DNA of 64,000 nt from DATATB01 sp036268995 (GCA_036268995.1 DATATB010000137.1:85757-149756); one strand, 5' to 3'; shown: positions 31,194-39,894, counted from the first letter of the stretch. Notes: generated by a model not told the origin, from the sequence alone. Numbers and translations: made by a program.

Positions 31194-31949
31194 ATGGAAG
31201 CGGATCGACCAGCCACTGCGCAGGCGGGCGAGAAGACCGGGCTCGGCGACCGCGTGTTCGTATTGCGCGACGTGCGGAAGGTTTATCGTCGAGAGGACGT
31301 CGAGGTTTGGGCCCTGCGAGGCGTCGACCTGGATGTGCTGCCGGGCGAGTTTCTGGTCTTGCTGGGGCCGTCGGGCAGCGGCAAATCGACCCTCCTGAAC
31401 ATGCTGGGAGGCCTTGACCGGCCCACCAGCGGGCAGGTGCTGCATCTCGACCGGGATTTGACGACCCTCGACGACGCGGCACTCACGCGGTTCCGCCGTG
31501 ACCACGTCGGCTTCGTGTTCCAGTTTTACAATCTCATTCCCAGCCTCACCGCCACGGAAAACGTGGCCCTGATCACCGAGATTGCCCATGCGCCCATCGC
31601 CCCGCGCGATGCGCTCGAGCTGGTCGGCATGTTGGACCGCGCCGATCACTTTCCTTCGCAGTTGTCGGGCGGCGAGCAGCAGCGCGTGGCCATTGCCCGA
31701 GCCGTGGCCAAACGTCCCGACGTGCTCCTGTGTGACGAGCCGACCGGCGCTCTGGATGTAGAGTCCGGCATTCGCGTGTTGGAAGTCATGGCCGACGTGA
31801 ACCGGCGATTGGGCACCACCACCGTCATGATCACGCACAACGCGGTTATCGGTGGCATGGCCGATCGGGTGATCCATTTTTCCAACGGCCACGTCGTTGA
31901 CATCGAGGTCAACTCTCAGCGCATCGAGGCGCGACAACTCTCCTGGTAA
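31194..31949 (+). CDS. ABC exporter ATPase (LolD/MacB/DevA type)
   Basis: A 251-residue ABC ATPase. Walker A GPSGSGKST (about 59-67), Q-loop in FVFQFYNLIPSLTA, signature LSGGEQQRVAIARA (about 158-171), Walker B VLLCDEPTGALD and the switch His in MITHN. This subfamily powers LolCDE, MacB and DevBCA machines, which move lipids or peptides out of the inner membrane rather than importing solutes. It is first in a three-gene operon. Its stop TAA overlaps the permease ATG by one base (TAATG). Confidence 0.93.
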   Translation: MEADRPATAQAGEKTGLGDRVFVLRDVRKVYRREDVEVWALRGVDLDVLPGEFLVLLGPSGSGKSTLLNMLGGLDRPTSGQVLHLDRDLTTLDDAALTRFRRDHVGFVFQFYNLIPSLTATENVALITEIAHAPIAPRDALELVGMLDRADHFPSQLSGGEQQRVAIARAVAKRPDVLLCDEPTGALDVESGIRVLEVMADVNRRLGTTTVMITHNAVIGGMADRVIHFSNGHVVDIEVNSQRIEARQLSW

Positions 31950-34321
31950 TGGTTTGCATGCGAGCGCTCGATCGGATACTCGTGCGAGACGTGCTCCGCA
32001 TGCAGGGGCAGTTGCTGGCCGTTTCGGCCGTGCTGGCCTGCGGTGTCGCGACGCTCGTCCTGTCGCTCAGCTTAATGTCGAGCCTCGATCGCACCCAGGC
32101 TGACTACTATCGGCAGTACCGCTTTGCCCAGCTCTTTGCGCGGCTGCGGCGCGCCCCGCTGGACCTGGGGGACAGCCTCGCCAAAGTTCCAGGCGTGGCG
32201 CAGGTGCAGTTGCGCATTGTGATGGACGTCCCGCTTGATCTGCCCGGGGACACGGCGCCGTCCGTGGGACGCCTCATCGCACTGGCGCCCGAAACCGACA
32301 CGCATCTGAATGAGCTGGTGTTGCGTCAGGGTCGCCTGCCATCGGCCGATGCAACGGGCGAGGTGCTGGTCAGCGAGGCATTCGCCGCAGCTCAAAACTT
32401 GCAAATCGGCGATTCCATCCACGCGATTGCCAACGGCCGGCGGATGAAGCTGGCCATCGTTGGCGTCGTTCTTTCGCCTGAATACATTTTTCAAATGCGC
32501 GAGGGCGCCGGAGTTCCCGACGACAAGCACTTCGGTGTGATCTGGATGAACTATGGCGAGCTGGCGGCGGCCTTCGATCTGCAAGGCGCCTTCAATGATC
32601 TGGCCGTGATGCTGCAACCCGGCGCGTCCGCCGCCGACGTGATCGACGAGATCGACCGGCTGACGGCTGCCTACGGAGGCACCGGCGCGTACGATCGGCA
32701 GTCGCAGCTCTCCAATCGCCATACGACCGACGCGATTTTGCAGCTCCGCAGCGTGGCGATCGTGCCGCCGATCATTTTTCTCGCCGTTTCGGCGTTCCTG
32801 GTTCATATGGTCCTTTCGCGCTTGATCGGCACGCAGCGCGAGCAGATCGCGGCGTTAAAGGCCTTCGGCTACACGGGCCGCGAGATCGGCGGACATTATC
32901 TGCGGCTCGTGCTCATCATCGTCCTGGTTGGGACGACGGCAGGCGCCGTCATTGGGCAATGCCTCGCGGGCGTCGCGGCAACCAATTACGAGAAGGTGTA
33001 TCGGTTTCCCTCGTTGGTGATTCACTTTGAGCCGAGGATCGTGCTTACGGCGCTGCTCGTGACCGCGTGCGCGTGCATTGCCGGCGCCTTCGACGCGGTG
33101 CGCAGAGTCGTACGGTTGCCGCCGGCCGAAGCCATGCGGCCCGAAGCACCGGCCAGTTTTCGGCCGACGCTCGTCGAGTCGCTGGGGCTGGCACACTGGT
33201 TCTCACAGCCCATGCGCATGATTCTCCGCCAATTGAAGCGGCATCCGTTCAAGGCATTGCTGGCTTGCCTCGGCATCGCGCTGGGAACGGCGGTCATGAT
33301 CCTGGGCAGCTTCATCCAGGACGCCATCGACTACGTCGTCCAATACGAGTTCTATCAGACGCGCCGTCAAAACGTGACCTTGAACTTCGTCGACGTCCGG
33401 CCGCCGCAGGCACTGAACGAACTACGGCGTTGGCCCGGCGTCTTGCGATGCGAACCTGTTCGCACGACTCCCGTCCGCTTGCAAATGGAAAACCGCTGGC
33501 GCCGTGTGGCCCTGACGGGATTGGCGCCACGCAGCGATCTGTTTCGCCCGCTCGACGAACACCTGCAGCCGCTTTCGAACTTGCGCCAAGGCCTGGCGCT
33601 GTCGATCAAGCTCGCCGAAGTGCTCGACGCGCGCCTGGGAGACACGCTCGCCGTCGAGGTCCTGGAAGGCATGCGCCCGGTGCGCAATCTGATGGTGACC
33701 GCGCTGGTCAAAGACTACTCGGGCTTGAACGCTTACGTGGAAGCGGAAACCCTGCACCGCATGCTCGACGAAGGCGCCTGCTGCTCCGGGGCGCTGCTGT
33801 CCGTCGATGCCACGCAACTCACGCCCTTTTGCGAAAAGGTCAAGGCCACGCCCCGCGTTGCCAGCGCCACCATCCGCAGCGCCTTGCTGCGCAGCTTCCA
33901 CGAGAGCGAGGCCAAGAATCTCACGCTGATGCGCGTTTTTAATATGATGTTCGCCAGCATCATCGCTTTTGGCGTAGTTTATAACACGGCGCACATTTCG
34001 CTGGCGGAACGCAAGCGCGAGCTGGCGACGATGCGCGTGCTGGGTTTTTCCAGGGGCGAAGTCGCCCAAATCTTGCTAGGAGAACTGGCCTTGCTCACGC
34101 TCGTGGCATTACCCATCGGCCTGGCAATGGGGCGAGGCTTTGCCGCCATTTCGGTGTGGGCGTTGAATACCGAGAGCCAGCGCATCCCGCTCGTTATTTC
34201 GCCGGCCACTTGCGCTGCAGCCGTAGCGACGATCGTGTTTGCGGCAGCCGTTTCCGCGCTGGTCGTGCGTCGGCAATTGGATCGCTTGGAACTGCTCGAA
34301 ATCCTCAAAGCGAGAGACTGA
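31949..34321 (+). CDS. FtsX-type ABC permease, duplicated (DevC/LolC-like role)
   Basis: A 790-residue permease. An N-terminal membrane helix (about 20-42) precedes a periplasmic MacB-like domain. Three helices with an FtsX segment follow (about 268-385), then a second N-terminal helix near 430-452, a second periplasmic domain and a second FtsX segment (about 665-785). The protein is therefore a tandem duplication fused in one chain. DevC-type proteins have only one such unit, so this subunit probably acts as a complete two-fold permease. The conserved coupling segments TQREQIAALKAFGY and ERKRELATMRVLGF are present in both halves. A second in-frame ATG lies nine bases downstream. Confidence 0.9.
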   Translation: MVCMRALDRILVRDVLRMQGQLLAVSAVLACGVATLVLSLSLMSSLDRTQADYYRQYRFAQLFARLRRAPLDLGDSLAKVPGVAQVQLRIVMDVPLDLPGDTAPSVGRLIALAPETDTHLNELVLRQGRLPSADATGEVLVSEAFAAAQNLQIGDSIHAIANGRRMKLAIVGVVLSPEYIFQMREGAGVPDDKHFGVIWMNYGELAAAFDLQGAFNDLAVMLQPGASAADVIDEIDRLTAAYGGTGAYDRQSQLSNRHTTDAILQLRSVAIVPPIIFLAVSAFLVHMVLSRLIGTQREQIAALKAFGYTGREIGGHYLRLVLIIVLVGTTAGAVIGQCLAGVAATNYEKVYRFPSLVIHFEPRIVLTALLVTACACIAGAFDAVRRVVRLPPAEAMRPEAPASFRPTLVESLGLAHWFSQPMRMILRQLKRHPFKALLACLGIALGTAVMILGSFIQDAIDYVVQYEFYQTRRQNVTLNFVDVRPPQALNELRRWPGVLRCEPVRTTPVRLQMENRWRRVALTGLAPRSDLFRPLDEHLQPLSNLRQGLALSIKLAEVLDARLGDTLAVEVLEGMRPVRNLMVTALVKDYSGLNAYVEAETLHRMLDEGACCSGALLSVDATQLTPFCEKVKATPRVASATIRSALLRSFHESEAKNLTLMRVFNMMFASIIAFGVVYNTAHISLAERKRELATMRVLGFSRGEVAQILLGELALLTLVALPIGLAMGRGFAAISVWALNTESQRIPLVISPATCAAAVATIVFAAAVSALVVRRQLDRLELLEILKARD

Positions 34322-34322
34322 C

Positions 34323-35543
34323 GTGGCAGGACTGTTTTCGAAACCGCGTTGGATGTGGGTAATCGGTGCGCTCTTGGTGTGCGGGGCCGTGGCCTGGGTC
34401 TTCATTCCGCGGCCGGTGAGCGTGGAGGTGGCGCCCGTCAAGCGCGGCCTGCTGCAAATCTCGATCGATGCGACAGGGCAGAGTCGCGTCAAGCAGCGAA
34501 CGCTGATCTCGGCGCCGGTCTCTGGCCGGCTGGAACGGATCGAGCTGGTAGCCGGCGACCCGGTGGAAGCCGGCAAGACGTTGATCGCGCGGATCGAGCC
34601 CGGCGAGCCGGCTTTGATCGACGCGCGCGTCCGCACGCAAATCGAAGCCAAGACGAACGTCGCCGAAGTCAATCTGAAGCGGGCCGGTTCGAGCTGGGAG
34701 GCCGCGCGCGCGGCTCACGATTTTGCCGCGGCAGAACTCCGACGCGCACGTCTGCTGCGCGAACAGGACGCAGATTTGATCTCGAAAGAGGATCTCGAGA
34801 AGGCGGAGCTGCTCGAACGTACCCGGGCCGAAGAGCTGAATGCCGCCGCCTATTCGCGGCAAATCGCCCAGTACGAATTAACCGCGGCCCAGGCGCAGCT
34901 GGCCGAATCGCCCGATCAAACCCCGCCCCGGCTGGAGTCGCTCGACGTACGCAGCCCCGTCAGCGGTCGCGTGCTGCGCGTGTTGCACGAAAGCGCGGGA
35001 CCGGTCGCAGCGGGCACCCCGCTGGCCGAAGTTGGCGATCCCCGGGACTTGGAATTCGTGGTCGAGGTGCTGTCGCGCGACGCGGTGCGCATCCGTCCCC
35101 AAGCCGAGGTGCTCATTGAAAACTGGGGGGGCGACGCCGACCTGCGGGGCGTTGTGAGCCGCGTCTATCCGTCGGCGTTCACGCGCGTCTCAGCACTCGG
35201 CGTCTCCGAGCAACGCGTCACCGTGATCGTCGGCCTGGCCGATCCGAAACCCAAGCGCCCGCTCCTCGGCGACGGTTTTCAGGTCGACGCGCGCATCGTC
35301 GTTTGGCAAGGCGCTAGCGTGCTCAAAGTTCCTACCAGCGCCTTGTTCCGTCATGGACAAACGTGGTGCGTGCTGCGTGTGGAGAACGGACGCGCAGCCC
35401 AGAGTGGAATCAAGCTCGGACAGATGGGCCAGCGCGAGGCGGAAGTGCTAAGCGGGCTGGCCGAGCACGATCTGGTCATCGTCCATCCTGGAGATCAAGT
35501 CACCAGCGGCACCCGGGTCGTGGCTGCCTCGGACGCGGACTGA
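34323..35543 (+). CDS. HlyD/DevB-type membrane fusion protein
   Basis: A 406-residue periplasmic adaptor. An N-terminal membrane anchor (about 12-29) is followed by a lipoyl-like beta segment (GQSRVKQRTLISAPVSGRL), a long helical hairpin (about 95-195), the second lipoyl half (LDVRSPVSGRVLRVL, near 205-220) and beta-barrel and proximal domains (PTSALFRHGQTWCV). The start is taken as GTG at 34323, two bases after the permease stop. The longer frame from 34239 lies inside the permease gene. With the ATPase, permease and TolC-like protein it completes a DevBCA-TolC-like exporter. Confidence 0.9.
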   Translation: MAGLFSKPRWMWVIGALLVCGAVAWVFIPRPVSVEVAPVKRGLLQISIDATGQSRVKQRTLISAPVSGRLERIELVAGDPVEAGKTLIARIEPGEPALIDARVRTQIEAKTNVAEVNLKRAGSSWEAARAAHDFAAAELRRARLLREQDADLISKEDLEKAELLERTRAEELNAAAYSRQIAQYELTAAQAQLAESPDQTPPRLESLDVRSPVSGRVLRVLHESAGPVAAGTPLAEVGDPRDLEFVVEVLSRDAVRIRPQAEVLIENWGGDADLRGVVSRVYPSAFTRVSALGVSEQRVTVIVGLADPKPKRPLLGDGFQVDARIVVWQGASVLKVPTSALFRHGQTWCVLRVENGRAAQSGIKLGQMGQREAEVLSGLAEHDLVIVHPGDQVTSGTRVVAASDAD

Positions 35544-35878
35544 CGTTTGCCCAAGCCTCGCGCGCCTTCGGGGAGGTGTCTGGTGCTGCTGATCGTTCCC
35601 CATGATCGATCTCCATCCTGAGATCTTGCTTTGCGGGCGTCCATGCACGCATCGATCCGTCATTCGCCACGATTCACCATGAAGTATGTAAGTATCTGCG
35701 GGCACAGCAGTTACGCGATGTGATCGCTCCGGCTGTCAGTTTTCTGAGCCACTTGCGCACGGCAAGTGCTGCATCGCGACGGCTTGCGTTGACCCATTAG
35801 CACGAGCCCTCGGGAGTCATTTATTCGAGTCCGCGCCGCGATCGAAATCGCACGCCGCCAGGCCGGAGGAACTTTCGC
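35544..35878. other. Intergenic; no gene recognised
   Basis: Separates the adaptor gene from the hybrid kinase. No convincing ORF or RNA gene was seen. The right end holds GGAGGA (35865-35870), the ribosome binding site of the kinase. Confidence 0.4.
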
Positions 35879-37885
35879 TTGGGACACGATCGACGTCTAG
35901 AACCTCAAGGCACTAGCGACAGCGCCGAAGAAGTGCGCGCGCATCTGGCGGCGATCGTCGAATCATCCGATGACGCGATCGTGAGCAAGACACTCGATGG
36001 AATCATCACGAGCTGGAACGGCGGTGCCCAGCGAATGTTCGGATATCAATCCGACGAGGTAATCGGACGTCCGGTGACGATTCTCTTCCCGGCGGATCGG
36101 ACGCAGGAGGAGGAGACGATTCTCAATCGCTTGAAACGCGGCGAGCGCGTCGAGCACTATCAAACGATCCGCCTTCGCAAGGACGGCACGCCGATCGATG
36201 TCTCGCTAACGGTCTCGCCGGTCAGAGATCGCGAGGGCCGCATCATCGGCGCCTCGAAGATCGCCCGCGATGTTACCGACCAGAAACGGACGCATGAGGC
36301 GCTCAAGCGCAGTGAAGAACGCATGCGGACCCTGGTGGAAGCAACGCCCGAGTGCGTGAAAATCGTCGCACCCGACGGCACGTTGGTGTTCATGAATCAT
36401 GCGGGCCTCTGCATGGTCGAAACGGATTCCGAATCGATGGTCCGTGGTCACCCGGTCGTCAACCTCATCGCCCCCGAGCACCGTGAACGATGGCTCGACT
36501 TTCATCGGCGCGTGTGCGGCGGCCAGCGGCTGAGCTGGGAGTTCGAAATCGTCGGACTCAAAGGCGGGCGCCGCTGGATGGAAACGCACGCGGTGCCGCT
36601 GACCCTGGACGACGGTCGAGTCGCCCAATTGGCCGTCACACGCGAGGTCACCGCCCGTAAACGTTTGGAAAGGGAGCGACAGCAACTTCTCGAGAACGAG
36701 CGAGCGGCGCGAGCCGAGGCGGAACGCACCAGCGTGCTCAAGGACGAGTTTCTGGCCACATTGAGCCACGAGTTGCGGACGCCCTTGAGCGCCATCCTTG
36801 GTTGGTCGCAAGTGCTGTCGATGGGAACCCCGTCGCAAAGCGACCTGGAGCAGGGTCTGGAAACCATCCAGCGCAACGCCCGTGTGCAGACGCAGCTCAT
36901 CGAAGATCTACTCGATATGAGTCGCATCGTCTCAGGCAAGATTCGCCTGGACGTTCAGTGGACAGACCTCGCCAGCGTCGTCGAGGCGGCCGTGAGTTCC
37001 CTGCGTCCGGCGGCCGACGCCAAGAGTATTCGGCTGCGCACCATCCTCGATCCGCACGCGGGACCGGTATCAGGAGATCCGACGAGACTCCAGCAGGTGG
37101 TCTGGAATCTGCTGAGCAATGCGATCAAGTTCACACCCAAGGGAGGCAAAGTCGAAGTGCTCCTGGAGCGCGTGAATTCGCACCTCGAAATCACCGTGCA
37201 CGATTCCGGAATGGGCATCAAACCCGATTTGCTCCCGGTGATCTTCGAGCGGTTTCGACAAGGGGACGCATCGACCACGCGGTCTTACGGCGGCTTGGGA
37301 CTGGGCCTCGCGATCGTCAAGCATCTCGTCGAGCTGCACGGCGGGACGGTCCGGGCAAAAAGCCCGGGCGAGGGGGAGGGCGCCACGTTCATCGTCACGT
37401 TGCCGCTTGCGCCGGTGCGTGATGACGGCCGCAAACGCGAACATCCCCGTACGCAGAAGGCGGCCGCGCTGGACTTTAGCGAGGTCGACCTCGCTGGCGT
37501 CAAGGTCCTGGTCGTCGACGACGAACCCGACGCCCGCGCATTGGTGAGGCGTTTGCTCGCGCAATGCCATGCCGACGTATCCGTGGCAGCCTCGGCCGCC
37601 GAGGCGGTTGAGCAGCTCAAGATGGTTCGGCCCGACATCATCGTCAGCGATATCGGTATGCCCGAGACGGACGGCTATCAGTTCATCCGTCAGGTTCGGG
37701 CGCTTCCGGCGGGACAAGGGGGCCGGACTCCGGCGATCGCCTTGACGGCCTTCGCCCGTTCGGAGGACCGAACGCGGGCCATGATCGCCGGATATCAAGT
37801 GCACGTGGCCAAGCCCATCGAGTCCCAGGAACTCATCGTAACCGTCGCCAGCCTGGCAGGAAGAATGGGCGCCGGGCCAAGCTGA
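35879..37885 (+). CDS. Hybrid sensor histidine kinase, PAS-PAS-HisKA-HATPase-REC
   Basis: A 668-residue cytosolic sensor with no membrane segment. PAS 1 about 20-135, PAS 2 about 145-265, HisKA with His297 in LSHELRTPL, HATPase with N, G1 and G2 boxes (NLLSNAIKF, DSGMGI, GGLGLGLAIVK), and a C-terminal receiver with Asp591 in IVSDIGMP and Lys near AKPIES. It starts with TTG, supported by GGAGGA eight bases upstream. No separate response regulator or output-domain gene is next to it. It could sense a cytosolic ligand or redox state through its PAS domains. A regulatory link to the adjacent lipid cluster is possible but not shown. Confidence 0.92.
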   Translation: MGHDRRLEPQGTSDSAEEVRAHLAAIVESSDDAIVSKTLDGIITSWNGGAQRMFGYQSDEVIGRPVTILFPADRTQEEETILNRLKRGERVEHYQTIRLRKDGTPIDVSLTVSPVRDREGRIIGASKIARDVTDQKRTHEALKRSEERMRTLVEATPECVKIVAPDGTLVFMNHAGLCMVETDSESMVRGHPVVNLIAPEHRERWLDFHRRVCGGQRLSWEFEIVGLKGGRRWMETHAVPLTLDDGRVAQLAVTREVTARKRLERERQQLLENERAARAEAERTSVLKDEFLATLSHELRTPLSAILGWSQVLSMGTPSQSDLEQGLETIQRNARVQTQLIEDLLDMSRIVSGKIRLDVQWTDLASVVEAAVSSLRPAADAKSIRLRTILDPHAGPVSGDPTRLQQVVWNLLSNAIKFTPKGGKVEVLLERVNSHLEITVHDSGMGIKPDLLPVIFERFRQGDASTTRSYGGLGLGLAIVKHLVELHGGTVRAKSPGEGEGATFIVTLPLAPVRDDGRKREHPRTQKAAALDFSEVDLAGVKVLVVDDEPDARALVRRLLAQCHADVSVAASAAEAVEQLKMVRPDIIVSDIGMPETDGYQFIRQVRALPAGQGGRTPAIALTAFARSEDRTRAMIAGYQVHVAKPIESQELIVTVASLAGRMGAGPS

Positions 37886-37931
37886 AAGTGGCAGCGGCGG
37901 ACGCGGCCCGTACTGGTTCGTACCCGAGAGG

Positions 37932-37963
37932 GATTGGAGCATCGGCTTCGGAGGCCGATGTCC
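37932..37963. repeat. 17-bp copy of the tRNA-Arg anticodon arm inside a hairpin; possible att-like site
   Basis: TCGGCTTCGGAGGCCGA at 37942-37958 is identical, in the same orientation, to 39575-39591 inside the tRNA-Arg gene. The wider sequence forms a stem CATCGGC/GCCGATG extended by GGA/TCC. It is 57 bases after the kinase stop and could also act as a weak terminator, though no T run follows. The two copies bracket the low-GC DUF6338 region. Confidence 0.5.
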
Positions 37964-38091
37964 ATCATGCACAAAACATGCACCGCAAATCCGCGATATT
38001 GGGCAGCACCCAAGCGTTGTTCTGTGATCCGAAGGGGCGGCCGGCAATCACGGTCGTCGGCGCGCGAGGCGGTCGGAAGTCGCTCAAAGGG

Positions 38092-38241
38092 CTAAGAGCT
38101 TCGCTTTGGAGGCGGCGCCTTCGATAGAGGCTGAGCGCTTGCCTTCGGCGGCTCATTTTGGCTCTCCATGCTCGGCATCGGTGCCGGCTTCGCCGGCGGC
38201 CGATTAATCGACTTCCCAACGGAACTCGGTATCTCAATCAT
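38092..38241 (-). CDS. Tiny proline-rich ORF 3 (49 aa)
   Basis: An ATG-started 49-residue ORF, third in a row behind the DUF6338 gene. It is rich in Pro, Lys and Ser and contains RPPAKPAPMPS and ends in KAPPPKRSS. It starts 13 bases after the stop of tiny ORF 2. Pro-rich composition and the basic C-terminus after a PPP run are shared with its two upstream neighbours, which argues that it is a real gene. No signal peptide or membrane segment. Function unknown. Confidence 0.5.
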   Translation of the reverse strand: MIEIPSSVGKSINRPPAKPAPMPSMESQNEPPKASAQPLSKAPPPKRSS

Positions 38242-38254
38242 GAAATGGTCTCTT

Positions 38255-38386
38255 TCAGGACTTTTTTGGCGGTGGTGGTGAGATTGGCCGGGCTTGGCTA
38301 ACCATTGGCTTGGCTGGTGGCGTATGGACGCTCCCCTGAACCTTTACTGGATCGGTTTTCGCTTGCACTTTTCCTGCATCAACCAT
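38255..38386 (-). CDS. Tiny proline-rich ORF 2 (43 aa)
   Basis: A 43-residue ORF with ATG preceded by CGGAG seven bases upstream, starting 12 bases after the stop of tiny ORF 1. It contains HTPPAKPMV and ends in ISPPPPKKS. The PPAKP motif recurs in ORF 3 and the SPPPP-K ending recurs in ORF 1. The ribosome binding site and short spacing support expression as part of a DUF6338 operon. Probably disordered; function unknown. Confidence 0.55.
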   Translation of the reverse strand: MVDAGKVQAKTDPVKVQGSVHTPPAKPMVSQARPISPPPPKKS

Positions 38387-38398
38387 CGCTCTACTCCG

Positions 38399-38506
38399 CT
38401 ATCGCTTAGGTGGTGGGGGTGGAGAGACGGGCGGCGCCTTCTTACCGGCCGCTTCGTCGCAGGTCGAAGGTCGTGGAGGCGGTCTTCGTGGAACTTTGCT
38501 ACTCAT
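38399..38506 (-). CDS. Tiny proline-rich ORF 1 (35 aa)
   Basis: A 35-residue ORF whose ATG overlaps the DUF6338 stop (ATGA), with GAGG seven bases upstream. Sequence features: KVPRRPPPRPS near the start, one Cys, and the C-terminus VSPPPPPKR. The coupling to the upstream gene and the similarity to the two following tiny ORFs support it as a real gene. It may bind an SH3-like or Pro-binding partner, or the DUF6338 protein itself; both are guesses. Confidence 0.55.
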   Translation of the reverse strand: MSSKVPRRPPPRPSTCDEAAGKKAPPVSPPPPPKR

Positions 38507-39123
38507 GCGGTATCCTCACTTTGAACTTCTGCCGCGGATTTCATTATCTCGACCATTTCTACGGACTTCGCAGGAACTAGCATCCGCTCGACATGCGTGA
38601 GCGGGATACATTCATTATCGCCGAGCAACCACTGTGGGTAAACCAGGACAAAATGGCCTGAATCAGATTGATCTGGATATTCGATCGGGAAACCATGGAG
38701 GCGCCTGTTTCCCTCCAAATGCAAAATCACGTAACGCTCGTCCTTGCTTAAGGCGCTATACCATTCGGAGGGAAGCGAATGTCGCTTGGTTACTCCCCAG
38801 GAAATGAGCCATTTGTGAAGAATGTTGTTGTTCGAGCAGTATGAAAAGCCTATGCCGACCGCCGCCGCGATAATTACCGACCAAAACAAGTCTACGTCGG
38901 CTGTCCATAGTGATATTGCCCATCGCTTGCCTAGCAAGAGCCCGACAAGTTGCATCATCCACGTCAACACCCGGATGATTGCAGTGAAAATGAGCGCCTG
39001 AACAGTTCGCTCAAAAGGCGTCTGCTTTGGATGCGGCGTGAGTCCGTAGAAGATCCATGCCGCCAGGAAGCCGGGCAGCAACGCGTTGATGAGCTTTAGT
39101 GTTTCGGTTGAAACGGACTCCAC
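38503..39123 (-). CDS. DUF6338-like membrane protein
   Basis: A 206-residue protein whose N-terminus (LLPGFLAAWIFYGLTPHP...PFERTVQALIFT) matches what I know of the DUF6338 family. Three hydrophobic segments (about 12-28, 43-66, 78-96) are followed by a soluble C-terminal domain of about 100 residues (WYSALSKDERYVILHLE..., GHFVLVYPQWL). It starts with GTG, supported by AGGAG six bases upstream. Base composition is clearly less GC-rich than the surroundings. First gene of an apparent four-gene micro-operon with three tiny Pro-rich ORFs, located next to a tRNA gene. Function unknown. Confidence 0.78.
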   Translation of the reverse strand: MESVSTETLKLINALLPGFLAAWIFYGLTPHPKQTPFERTVQALIFTAIIRVLTWMMQLVGLLLGKRWAISLWTADVDLFWSVIIAAAVGIGFSYCSNNNILHKWLISWGVTKRHSLPSEWYSALSKDERYVILHLEGNRRLHGFPIEYPDQSDSGHFVLVYPQWLLGDNECIPLTHVERMLVPAKSVEMVEIMKSAAEVQSEDTA

Positions 39124-39544
39124 GGCGCGCTCCTGTTCAGTTGTTCACTATGGTAGCAGCGATCGGCCGAACGAGCAAGACAAGTCTGTACGTCCCGATA
39201 CGCTAGGCTTGGCGCAATCGGGTGCCTGGCCGTGCCCTGGATTATGCCGAACAGTCCTCAACCGCCGTCCGCACTCGGCATCCATCCACAATGTCGTCGC
39301 AGGCACGAGTTAAGCCGAACTCTAAAAGCCGATCGACGGGCGCGCTAACGGGCTATCGTATACTGCCCAACGGGCGGCCATCCGACCAACTTGCACGGCA
39401 TTTGCGGGTCGACCATCGGCCGCTGAGTGATGCCAGAGAGCCGCGCAGCGGCTGGGGTCGGCTCGGGCGCGAACGTATCGTTGGTCCGGTGGTTCCTCTT
39501 GCGTGAGGTGACCATTCGACGTGCGCCGCAATTCAACTAACAAG
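39124..39544. other. Intergenic between DUF6338 gene and tRNA-Arg; no gene seen
   Basis: No ORF with protein-like content or RNA gene was found. The left end holds the ribosome binding site of the DUF6338 gene (minus strand). The rest, about 39180-39540, could be island or flanking DNA. Confidence 0.4.
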
Positions 39545-39618
39545 TATCCCCGACAGGATTCGAACCTGTAACCTTCGGCTTCGGAGGCCGACGCTCTATC
39601 CAGTTGAGCTACGGGGAC
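39545..39618 (-). tRNA. tRNA-Arg (anticodon CCG)
   Basis: A complete cloverleaf on the minus strand. The acceptor stem is GTCCCCG/CGGGGAT with discriminator A. The D stem is GCTC/GAGC. The anticodon stem is TCGGC/GCCGA around loop CTCCGAA, giving anticodon CCG for codon CGG. The T stem is ACAGG/CCTGT around TTCGAAT. No CCA is encoded. Its anticodon arm is duplicated at 37942-37958. Confidence 0.95.
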
Positions 39619-39894
39619 ACGTGCGGGCGACTGCGCGACCGGTCGCTAGCGGGCTCGACGCGGGATGTCGAGAGGGCGGATTGCGGTCGCGGTCCGGAAG
39701 GGAGGATTTTAGCGGCCCTGGGCACGATTGGCCAGCGGCAGGCATGATCGACTGTGGCGCGGCGATAGCACGGCCGGGCTTGTCGGGCCTGCGGAGCGTG
39801 CTTGGGCGAGAAATCGGCTTTGGCAGGCGGAGGGGGGATGGATTACATTGGCGTGACTGCCCGCCTCCCACTTCCAGCCAGTTGAGCGATTGCC

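Noticed and set aside
37932..37963. Hairpin after the hybrid kinase as a plain intrinsic terminator
   Set aside because: The stem is strong but no T run follows, and its core is identical to a tRNA arm, so a plain terminator is not the best explanation, although it may still stop transcription.
38294..38524. 76-codon plus-strand ORF (Trp/Arg-rich)
   Set aside because: Antisense to the tiny Pro-rich ORFs; the Trp and Arg content is just the complement of CCA/CCG runs. The minus strand has better starts, ribosome sites and spacing.
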